Shown: piece after piece, positions 48,796 to 56,341 of the stretch | How the letters are laid out: each line of letters starts with the position of its first letter | Position numbering within the stretch: the stretch's first letter is position 1 | Source of the DNA: Flavobacteriaceae bacterium | Lineage (GTDB): Bacteria > Bacteroidota > Bacteroidia > Flavobacteriales > Flavobacteriaceae | Direction of reading: 5' to 3' | Assembly: GCA_004762155.1 (NCBI GenBank) | Contig: SIHP01000010.1 | Span: forward strand, 1-64,000 | Length of the DNA: 64,000 nucleotides | The notes under the pieces: generated by a model | What the model was told of the DNA's origin: nothing | Database searches by the model: none | Seen by the model: the letters and a program-made list of their open reading frames with translations, nothing else | Program-made: the position numbers and the translations under genes

Positions 48796-49064
48796 TAGTA
48801 TCAGGTATGTTTTAGCCTTATGTCCTACTTAAGTCGAATTATAAAATCCACCGCAAGAAACGCAAAAAATTAAAAGCTGTTTGAGTCTTTCGACTACGCT
48901 CAAGATAAACTAATAGCGAGTTCTTTTAATTTAGTTTCGAGGATGAGATTTTATAAATGAAGAATTAATAAGACTAGATTTTTTTGGTTCTTTTTTCAGC
49001 AATGGAAAAAAGAAAATAAATATTCTATTTTAGAATAATACACTAATGATATCACAAAAGAAAT
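48796..49064. other. Gap between hutI and hutG
   Basis: 269 bp without a gene. One inverted copy of the dispersed motif (ctttcgactacgctcaag) lies at 48886-48904. No terminator is obvious. Confidence 0.5.
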
Positions 49065-49877
49065 ATGAAAAAATTATATACAATTTACCCAGCTAAAGGA
49101 AAAGTTACACCCATCATTCTAAGTGTTCCACATGCGGGTACAAAATTTCCGAAGGAGATAAAAAAACATTTCAATAAACGTATGCAACAACATCTTGATG
49201 ATACGGATTGGTATGTTGACGTATTGTACAAATTTGCTCAAAACATGGGAATTACTATTATTAAAGCGAATTATAGTCGTTGGGTTATCGATTTAAATAG
49301 AGATCCGGAAAGTGTTCCGCTTTATAAAGACGGGAGAATAATTACTGGTTTAACAACAGCTACAGATTTTTTAGGCAATACTATATATAGAAAAAAGAAA
49401 TTTATTCCAGACGAAACGGAAGTTAATAGACGACTTCACTCCTATTATTGGCCTTATTATCAAAAAATAGAAGCATTGTTAGCTGAACGAAAAACTGAAT
49501 TTGGTAATGCTTTGTTATGGGATGCACATTCAATACGATCTTATGTTCCTTCCATCAGAAAAGAAAAATTCCCTGACCTTATTTTAGGGAATAATGATCA
49601 TAAAACCGCGCATCCTGAACTTACAAAATCAGCTATTGAAGGTTTAAATTCTGGAGAATATCAAGTTAATATTAATACTCCTTTTAAAGGCGGACATATT
49701 ACGCGTTATTTTGGAAAACCTGAAAACAATATTCATGCTTTACAATTAGAAATGAATAAAATTTTATACATGGATGACCGTGAGCTTACTTTTAATGAAG
49801 AACGTGCCAACAAAATGTGTACTGTTTTAAGAACCACTTTTGAGGGTTTAATTGAAAAGATACATCAATTAAGTTAA
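49065..49877 (+). CDS. hutG: N-formylglutamate amidohydrolase (deformylase)
   Basis: A 270-residue enzyme of the FGase family: IILSVPHAGTKFPKEIKKHF, DDTDWYVDVLYKF, ANYSRWVIDLNRDPES and LLWDAHSIRSYVP carry the expected metal-binding His and Asp residues. Together with the formimidoylglutamate deiminase gene downstream it completes the five-step route: formylglutamate is cut to glutamate and formate. It is not the arginase-like formimidoylglutamase that some bacteria use. The last codons (caattaagttaa) are part of a 48-bp sequence repeated at 50313-50360. Confidence 0.9.
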   Translation: MKKLYTIYPAKGKVTPIILSVPHAGTKFPKEIKKHFNKRMQQHLDDTDWYVDVLYKFAQNMGITIIKANYSRWVIDLNRDPESVPLYKDGRIITGLTTATDFLGNTIYRKKKFIPDETEVNRRLHSYYWPYYQKIEALLAERKTEFGNALLWDAHSIRSYVPSIRKEKFPDLILGNNDHKTAHPELTKSAIEGLNSGEYQVNINTPFKGGHITRYFGKPENNIHALQLEMNKILYMDDRELTFNEERANKMCTVLRTTFEGLIEKIHQLS

Positions 49878-49914
49878 ATTATCGCTTCGGACACTGAGCG
49901 AAGTCGAAGTGTTT
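49867..49914. repeat. 48-bp direct repeat overlapping the hutG stop codon, copy 1
   Basis: Identical over 48 bp to 50313-50360. It includes the final hutG codons and the motif cactgagcgaagtcgaagtg. The two copies bracket a 398-bp segment of other repeats. Confidence 0.85.
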
Positions 49915-50177
49915 TATTTAGTTACATACAAAACCTAAAATAAGTTATAATGCATTTGTCTATTAAATATCTCGTGCATATCAGTTCGAGAAGTGTGATT
50001 TTTTTTCAAGCGTTGTTGATGACATAAAATTGAAAGCGTCATCACGAATGTAACACAGAGAAATGGCCTGTACTGAGCGAAGTCGAAGTAAAGTAATCTG
50101 CTATTCGATTAACAGATTGCTTCTTTCGTACCTCAATCGCAATGACGAATAAAAGTTGTCAATGGTAGTAATTTTAA

Positions 50178-50234
50178 GAAGAGATAACGGAATAAAATTG
50201 TACTTCGACTTCGCTCAGTAACCTTATCGAGAAC
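50178..50234. repeat. 57-bp dispersed repeat, copy 2
   Basis: Second copy of the element at 45006-45062, same orientation, two mismatches. Confidence 0.85.
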
Positions 50235-50312
50235 CATTCAATAACTTCTCGATACTAAATTATTCTTCATTGTATTACGAATAATTTCACTCGAAGTGAC
50301 AGTATATTAACA

Positions 50313-50360
50313 AATTAAGTTAAATTATCGCTTCGGACACTGAGCGAAGTCGAAGTGTTT
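50313..50360. repeat. 48-bp direct repeat, copy 2
   Basis: Exact copy of 49867-49914, here wholly intergenic; it still includes the sequence that forms the end of hutG in copy 1. Confidence 0.85.
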
Positions 50361-50410
50361 ATTTAAACAAACACAAAATTTGAACAAAACACAATTACAC
50401 ACAACAACCT

Positions 50411-51787
50411 ATGAAGTCATATGTATTTAAAGCTTTATTAACCAACGATGGCTGGAAAAGCAATGTTGAAGTTAACCTAGATAACGAAGGTTTAATTACT
50501 GCAATTACACATAATTCCTCTTCAGCAAATGCTGAGTTTGTAAACGGATATGCTTTGCCTGGTTTTCAGAATGCACATTCGCACGCTTTTCAATATGCCA
50601 TGGCGGGATTGGCAGAACGACATGAAGGAACAGGAACTCCTGATGATTTTTGGTCTTGGCGAAATGCTATGTATCAATTAGCACTTACTATAAATCCTGA
50701 TGAATTAGAAGTAATAGCAACTCAATTATATACAGAAATGATTCGCCACGGATATACCAATGTTGCTGAGTTTCATTATGTACATCACAATAAAAACGGC
50801 AAACAATATGATAATCTTGCCGAAATGGGAAGTCGGTTAATTTCCGCAGCCAAAAAAACAGGAATAAAAATAACGTTAATTCCTATTTTTTATCAAAAAG
50901 GAGGATTTGACAAAGCTCCAACAGAAAAACAACGTCGCTTTATTTCTCCTACTTTAGAAGCTTATAAAAAATTATACGAAGCCAGTGAAGACGCTACAAA
51001 ATATTATAAAGATGCAACTATTGCTATTGGAATACATTCTATGCGTGGTGTTGAACCTGAAATTATTAAAAAAGTCGCTACCGATTTCCCTAAAGATGTT
51101 CCTTTTCACATTCATATTTCAGAACAATTAAAAGAAGTAGAAGATGCTGTAACTTATTTAAATAAACGTCCTGTGGAATGGATGTTGGATAATATAAACA
51201 TGAACGATCGTTTTCATTTGGTACATGCAACTCATCTGACGAAGGAAGAAACTATTGGCATTGCAAAATGTGGCGCAAATGTAGTTTTATGTCCGTCTAC
51301 AGAAGGTAATTTAGGTGATGGTCTTTTTCCGTTAGGCTTATTTCAGCAATCTGGTGGACAATGGAGTATTGGTACAGATTCTCATGTGGGTTTAAATCCC
51401 TTAGAAGAATTGCGAATATTAGATTACGGACAACGTTTAACAACACACAAACGAAACTCTTTTTATTCACCTCAACAAACAGACAGTGGTTTGTTTGGTA
51501 TTCATATGGTGTTAAAAACAGGTAGAAAAGCAATGCATAATTTTAACGAACAGTATTTTAAAATCGGACAACCTTTTGATGCTGTAGTATATGATGCAAA
51601 TACTCCTTTATTGGCATGTACTTCTTTAGAAAACTTATCTTCTACACTTGTTTATAGTACAGATTCTCAAATGCAATTGGGTACTATTATCAACGGAAAT
51701 TGGGTAGTAAAAAACAATATTCATCTATCTAATATTGGTATTAAAGAGAACTTTATTAAAACCATTAAAGCTTTAAAAACGAGATGA
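50411..51787 (+). CDS. hutF: Formimidoylglutamate deiminase
   Basis: A 458-residue amidohydrolase. Metal ligands are seen in GFQNAHSHAFQYAMAG, HIHISEQLKEVEDA, HLVHATHLTKEE and SIGTDSHVGLNPLEEL. The WSWRNAMYQLA segment is characteristic for HutF. It deiminates formiminoglutamate to N-formylglutamate and ammonia. With HutG this makes the pathway release formate, not formamide. It ends with a strong terminator 20 bp downstream. The repeat-rich 533-bp gap before it suggests a separate promoter. Confidence 0.94.
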   Translation: MKSYVFKALLTNDGWKSNVEVNLDNEGLITAITHNSSSANAEFVNGYALPGFQNAHSHAFQYAMAGLAERHEGTGTPDDFWSWRNAMYQLALTINPDELEVIATQLYTEMIRHGYTNVAEFHYVHHNKNGKQYDNLAEMGSRLISAAKKTGIKITLIPIFYQKGGFDKAPTEKQRRFISPTLEAYKKLYEASEDATKYYKDATIAIGIHSMRGVEPEIIKKVATDFPKDVPFHIHISEQLKEVEDAVTYLNKRPVEWMLDNINMNDRFHLVHATHLTKEETIGIAKCGANVVLCPSTEGNLGDGLFPLGLFQQSGGQWSIGTDSHVGLNPLEELRILDYGQRLTTHKRNSFYSPQQTDSGLFGIHMVLKTGRKAMHNFNEQYFKIGQPFDAVVYDANTPLLACTSLENLSSTLVYSTDSQMQLGTIINGNWVVKNNIHLSNIGIKENFIKTIKALKTR

Positions 51788-51805
51788 TTTTTGACTTTTG
51801 GATAA

Positions 51806-51835
51806 AAAAACCTTGTGGAAAGCCACAAGGTTTTT
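51806..51835. terminator. Bidirectional terminator between hutF and the DUF1963 gene
   Basis: Perfect 12-bp stem (aaaaaccttgtgg and its complement) around a short loop (aaag), with A tract before and T tract after, so it works for both converging genes. Confidence 0.88.
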
Positions 51836-51857
51836 AAAATATTAATTGGTAATGGTT

Positions 51858-52763
51858 TTATGTATTTTGAACAACATTAATAATTTTAGAAAAATCTTTA
51901 TTTTTCAAATCTTCTTTATGCATACACAAATAAAGGTGAGCTCCGTTTCTACTAAACCCATATCCGTCTTCTCCTTTCATTTCAAAAGAAATAAGATTTA
52001 CATAATTAGTACTTTCATCATTTTCATATGCTTCTTCTTCTCCAAAATATTGTTCGTTCCATACTTCCGCAATGGTATGTTGAACAGAAAAAGGAACTCC
52101 TAATAGTAAATTGTGACTAAAGAACTTATAACTATCATCTACAGGAGACGCTACTCTACCAATACTTCTAGACATTTTCATTTGCATTCTTGCTGTATAA
52201 GACTCATCAAACATTGCATTAGCAACATCGTCAATTCCGTCAGCATCTTCGTCTGATAAAAGACCTCTTAATTTATAATTAAAAGGATAACGCGGAAGTT
52301 GATAACTACTACTATAACTAATAATTCGTGGAACTAATTGTTGTTCCGCTGGAATACTTGTTGGTATTTCAGTAAATACTAAATCATTAGAATCTTCAAA
52401 AAAATAGGTTTTAAAAGCATCTTTTACATCATATTCCCACATTACATCACCAGTAACTGAAGCAAAACATAACAAAATTCCCTTATCTGGAAATACATTA
52501 TCTACATCAAAAGGTTTTATTTGCTCGAAATTTAATTGGAAGAAAAAAGCAAGTGGCGAATTTTCTGTTAAACTTTGTACTGGCCAAACAAAATCACTAG
52601 GTGCCGCTGGTTTGCCTCCAAATCTTGAGTCTAATAAATTAGGATTGGATTTTTGTTCGTCTACAGAAAAAATAATATTTGGTATGATGGTTTTTATAAC
52701 TTTTTCTACATTATCCCAGTTATAATTATTAATTTCCTTTATAATCTTGTCTTTTGCTTTCAT
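51858..52763 (-). CDS. DUF1963 (YwqG-like) protein
   Basis: A 301-residue soluble protein matching the DUF1963 family: SRFGGKPAAPSDFVWPV near residue 50, then PLAFFFQLNFEQIKPFDV, FPDKGILLCFA, and the C-terminal LYLCMHKEDL. Family members are widespread, with no established biochemical role. No partner gene is near; it is flanked by the hutF terminator and by the 60-bp repeat array, whose left edge is about 110 bp upstream of its start. Its promoter must lie between 52764 and the array. Confidence 0.8.
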   Translation of the reverse strand: MKAKDKIIKEINNYNWDNVEKVIKTIIPNIIFSVDEQKSNPNLLDSRFGGKPAAPSDFVWPVQSLTENSPLAFFFQLNFEQIKPFDVDNVFPDKGILLCFASVTGDVMWEYDVKDAFKTYFFEDSNDLVFTEIPTSIPAEQQLVPRIISYSSSYQLPRYPFNYKLRGLLSDEDADGIDDVANAMFDESYTARMQMKMSRSIGRVASPVDDSYKFFSHNLLLGVPFSVQHTIAEVWNEQYFGEEEAYENDESTNYVNLISFEMKGEDGYGFSRNGAHLYLCMHKEDLKNKDFSKIINVVQNT

Positions 52764-52880
52764 ATGATACTACATTTATATATGGCTAAATAAAAAGAAA
52801 ATATTGTTTTATACTACCCAGTATCCAGTGATATTTATTTCTTGTAGCAAACATTATTTTATATTCAATTATAAAAAAAG

Positions 52881-54827
52881 AAGCTCGGTAACTGAGCAGA
52901 GTCGAAGCTATCATTTCGACTCCGCTCAATCACCAAAAAGAACCACTATTACTGAGCGAAGTCGAAGCTATCATTTCGACTCCGCTCAATCACCAAAAAG
53001 AACCACGGTTACTAAGCGAAGTTGAAACTATGATTTCGACTCCGCTCAATCACCAAAAAGAACCACGGTTACTCAGCGAAGTCGAAGCTATCATTTCGAC
53101 TCCGCTCAATCACCAAAAAGAACCACGGTTACTAAGCGAAGTCGAAGCTATCATTTCGACTCCGCTCAATCACCAAAAAGAACCACGGTTACTCAGCGAA
53201 ATCGAAGCTATGATTTCGACTCCGCTCAATCACCAAAAAGAACCACGGTTACTGTGCGAAGTCGAAGCTATCATTTCGACTCCGCTCAATCACCAAAAAG
53301 AACCACGGTTACTGAGCGAAGTCGAAGCTATCATTTCGACTCCGCTCAATCACCAAAAAGAATCACGGTTACTGAGCGAAGTCGAAGCTATCATTTCGAC
53401 TCCGCTCAATCACCAAAAAGAACCACGGTTACTGTGCGAAGTTGAAGCTATCATTTCGACTCCGCTCAATCACCAAAAAGAACCACGGTTACTGTGCGAA
53501 GTTGAAGCTATCATTTCGACTCCGCTCAATCACCAAAAAGAACCACGGTTACTCAGCGAAGTTGAAGCTATCATTTCGACTCCGCTCAATCACCAAAAAG
53601 AACCACGGTTACTCAGCGAAGTCAAAGCTATCATTTCGACTCCGCTCAATCACCAAAAAGAACCACGGTTACTGAGCGAAGTCGAAGCTATCATTTCGAC
53701 TCCACTCAATCACCAAAAAGAACCACGGTTACTCAGCGAAGTCGAAGCTATCATTTCGACTCCGCTCAATCACCAAAAAGAACCACGGTTACTGTGCAGA
53801 ATCGAAGCTATCATTTCGACTCCGCTCAATCACCAAAAAGAACCACGGTTACTGTGCGAAGTTGAAGCTATCATTTCGACTTCGCTCAATCACCAAAAAG
53901 AACCACGGTTACTGTGCGAAGTTGAAACTATGATTTCGACTCCGCTCAATCACCAAAAAGAAGCTCGGTAACTGTGCAGAATCGAAGCTATGATTTCGAC
54001 TCCGCTCAATCACCAAAAAGAATCACGGTTACTGAGCGAAGTCGAAGCTATCATTTCGACTCCGCTCAATCACCAAAAAGAATCACGGTTACTGTGCGAA
54101 GTTGAAGCTATGATTTCGACTCCGCTCAATCACCAAAAAGAACCACGGTTACTGTGCGAAGTTGAAGCTATCATTTCGACTCCGCTCAATCATCAAAAAG
54201 AACCACGGTTACTGAGCAGAGTCGAAGCTATCATTTCGACTCCGCTCAATCACCAAAAAGAACCACGGTTACTAAGCGAAGTCGAAGCTATCATTTCGAC
54301 TCCGCTCAATCACCAAAAAGAACCACGGTTACTAAGCGAAGTCGAAGCTATCATTTCGACTCCGCTCAATCACCAAAAAGAACCACGGTTACTCAGCGAA
54401 GTCGAAGCTATCATTTCGACTCCGCTCAATCACCAAAAAGAACCACGGTTACTGAGCGAAGTCGAAGCTATCATTTCGACTCCGCTCAATCACCAAAAAG
54501 AACCACGGTTACTGTGCGAAGTCGAAGCTATCATTTCGACTCCGCTCAATCACCAAAAAGAACCACGGTTACTCAGCGAAGTCGAAGCTATCATTTCGAC
54601 TCCGCTCAATCACCAAAAAGAACCACGGTTACTGTGCGAAGTCGAAGCTATCATTTCGACTCCGCTCAATCACCAAAAAGAACCACGGTTACTGTGCGAA
54701 GTTGAAGCTATGATTTCGACTCCGCTCAATCACCAAAAAGAACCACGGTTACTGAGCAGAGTCGAAGCTATCATTTCGACTCCGCTCAATCACCAAAAAG
54801 AACCACGGTTACTGTGCGAAGTCGAAG
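52881..54827. repeat. Tandem array of a 60-bp hairpin-containing repeat, about 32.5 copies
   Basis: The unit is exactly 60 bp from 52881 to 54827 with no insertion or deletion. Each unit holds an inverted pair: left arm gagcgaagtcgaa and right arm ttcgactccgctc, separated by gctatcat, pairing at 12 of 13 positions. A linker of about 25 bp (atcaccaaaaagaaccacgg) joins the hairpins. Differences are single-base and cluster in the left arm, above all at the two bases after act, which occur as ga, gt, ca or aa. The right arm and linker are almost invariant. The variant aagctcggta replaces the linker at the left edge and again at 53961. The arms are the same motif found singly in the hut gaps. Confidence 0.95.
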
Positions 54828-54859
54828 TACTATTTTATTCCGTTTTACTACATAAAAAA

Positions 54860-54921
54860 CACTCGAACTGACAATTAAGAATTATAAAAACAATTTTTAT
54901 AAACTATTGTCAATTCGAGTG
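54860..54921. terminator. Long hairpin at the right end of the array
   Basis: cactcgaactgacaat (54860-54875) pairs with attgtcaattcgagtg (54906-54921) at 15 of 16 positions, and an inner ttataaaaa/tttttataa pair extends the stem. It lies 33 bp after the stop of the minus-strand gene at 54954, so it may end that transcript. Related single arms occur at about 44986 and 50288. Confidence 0.6.
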
Positions 54922-54953
54922 AATATATTTCCTTAAAATATTCTATTTCTTTA

Positions 54954-55655
54954 TTAAATGGCTAACTTTTTAACTTGACTATATTCGTTAGAATCAATAC
55001 CAAATTGTGCTTTAATAAAGTTTTTTATACTTTGTGTTTGTTGTCTAAGGGTATCGAACAATGTTTGACGCTCATTAATAATTGGTTTGTACACACTTAA
55101 ACAAACATCAACAGCAGTGGTGCTTTCTTGTGCTGTAGTTGCTAATGCATTTAACGCTTCTAAACTAATAGACTCATTTGGTGGCGCATATCCTTCTCCT
55201 AAACTACTAAGTATATCAATAATATTTTTAAAATTAGCTAACCTACTCGCATACGTACGCTCTATTTGACTAATACTATCCGTTTCGCTTTCTGTTGCTG
55301 TTTTGGTAACACTACCTCTTATTTTATTTACCAAACTTGTTATTTGTGTTAGCTCTGTGCTGTCTTTACCTTTTAATGCCTCTATAAAAGTTCTAATTGG
55401 CGATAAAAGTTTATCTAAAGAATTGTTGTTTTCAGAAAAAATTATTTTCCGTTCTTTAGTCTTTGTAGTATAATCGGATTTTACAATATTGTACTGCTGT
55501 TGCAGTGTATCAATTGCAGTAATCGTTTCGGTTAGTGTAGCTAAAGATGCTGTTGGTACAGGTGCTACATAATTAGTAAAACTTCCTACAATTATTTGTA
55601 GGTTTTTTGCTTTGCCAAGTCTGCTGGCAAAGGATCCATGTGATTTTGAACTCAT
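54954..55655 (-). CDS. Hypothetical protein, helical, 233 residues
   Basis: Unrecognised protein. It begins MSSKSHGSFASRLGKAKNLQ and has regions of Thr, Ser and Gln in long predicted helices (ITAIDTLQQQYNIVKSDYTT, LSPIRTFIEALKG), with no signal peptide or membrane segment. Ends in FGIDSNEYSQVKKLAI. The composition suggests a helical bundle or coiled coil. It stands alone between the 60-bp array hairpin and the 21-bp repeat. I have a weak impression that related proteins occur in other Bacteroidota next to repeats, but cannot support a function. The start is the first ATG, followed by a good coding pattern. Confidence 0.65.
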   Translation of the reverse strand: MSSKSHGSFASRLGKAKNLQIIVGSFTNYVAPVPTASLATLTETITAIDTLQQQYNIVKSDYTTKTKERKIIFSENNNSLDKLLSPIRTFIEALKGKDSTELTQITSLVNKIRGSVTKTATESETDSISQIERTYASRLANFKNIIDILSSLGEGYAPPNESISLEALNALATTAQESTTAVDVCLSVYKPIINERQTLFDTLRQQTQSIKNFIKAQFGIDSNEYSQVKKLAI

Positions 55656-56341
55656 AACAATAATTTTTTTCTATTTCAAGTTAAACTTAACACTTTTAGT
55701 TTATTATCCCAAAATTTTAACTCTTTTTTAATGTTTTTAAGCCAAATATATTAAGGTGTATTGCAGTATTGTTAAAACTTTTATTATTACGTAGCTACTA
55801 CTTTATAGTATAGCCAATGAGGAAGCCATTGCAAACGTGGAGGAAGCCATTGTAAGCTTTGAGGAAAGGATTGTAACCAACGAGGAAGCGATTGCAAGTA
55901 TTGAGGAATGGATTGTAACGAATGGGGAAGCGATTGCAAGCGTTGAGGAATGGATTGCAACCAATGGGGAAGCGATTGCAAGGGTTGAGGAGTGGATTGC
56001 AACCAATGAGGAAGCGATTGTACACATTAATGTGTGCTTTGTGTGCTTTTATAGTTATGTGCTGTAGATAAAAAATAAAAAAACGTGCTTTTACGGATAA
56101 CCGTACTCATAAACCTTCGGTTAACTTTATCTTGCCTGTTTTATTAGATAAATGTACTTTAGTTTTCTAAAAAAAGAACCCCGAAAAAAGAAAAACATCA
56201 TGGTTTTATTTAAGTATAACCAAATATGGATATTATATTCCTAAGGATAAAAAACATTAAAAAAAAATGCTAACGATATAGTACTATTTTTAAGTTTCTA
56301 AAAAAAGCTAGCACTCAATACTAAAAAAGCAATACACCTAC
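55656..56341. other. 686-bp region with a 21-bp tandem repeat, upstream of hsdM
   Basis: Contains the 21-bp array (55819-56028), a palindrome (acacattaatgtgt, 56022-56035) at its right end and about 300 bp of AT-rich sequence before hsdM, which should hold the restriction operon promoter. No gene is certain here. Confidence 0.6.
55819..56028. repeat. Ten tandem copies of a 21-bp repeat
   Basis: Ten units of exactly 21 bp follow the pattern gaggaagcgattgcaannnn t/g. Odd and even units differ in a regular way, giving a 42-bp higher-order period (gaagcgattgcaag against gaatggattgcaac). Read on the plus strand the units encode seven-residue repeats such as EEAIASV and EEWIATN, a heptad-like pattern. 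The plus frame has no ATG; only an internal GTG at 55837 could start it, and all three minus frames are open too. Translation is therefore doubtful. Confidence 0.85.

Larger units (their letters stand above)
49878..50410. other. Repeat-filled gap between hutG and hutF
   Basis: 533 bp without a gene. It holds a 48-bp direct repeat pair (49867-49914 and 50313-50360), the second copy of the 57-bp element (50178-50234), isolated motif copies at 50071-50090 and 50201-50222, and a second short motif (cactcgaagtgacag) at about 50288. Confidence 0.8.
52764..54953. other. 2.2-kb gene-free region dominated by a 60-bp array
   Basis: Contains about 110 bp of AT-rich sequence, the array (52881-54827) and a long hairpin (54860-54921). 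Long open frames exist in all three plus-strand frames of the array, only because 60 is a multiple of 3 and the unit lacks stops. I do not regard them as genes. Confidence 0.8.

Noticed and set aside
52881-54827. CRISPR array
   Set aside because: The linker between repeats is nearly constant, so there are no unique spacers, and no cas gene is present in the window.
53030-54871. Open frames of about 300 codons in the 60-bp array encoding 20-residue repeats (for example ISTPLNHQKEPRLL)
   Set aside because: All three plus frames are open because the unit length is a multiple of 3 and lacks stops. No frame has a signal, a non-repeat domain or a preferred codon pattern, and the unit is better explained by its hairpin.
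55787-56027. Minus-strand open frames over the 21-bp repeat rich in Gln, Ser, Leu and Pro
   Set aside because: Three minus frames are open at once over a tandem repeat, which is expected by chance and shows no coding selection.
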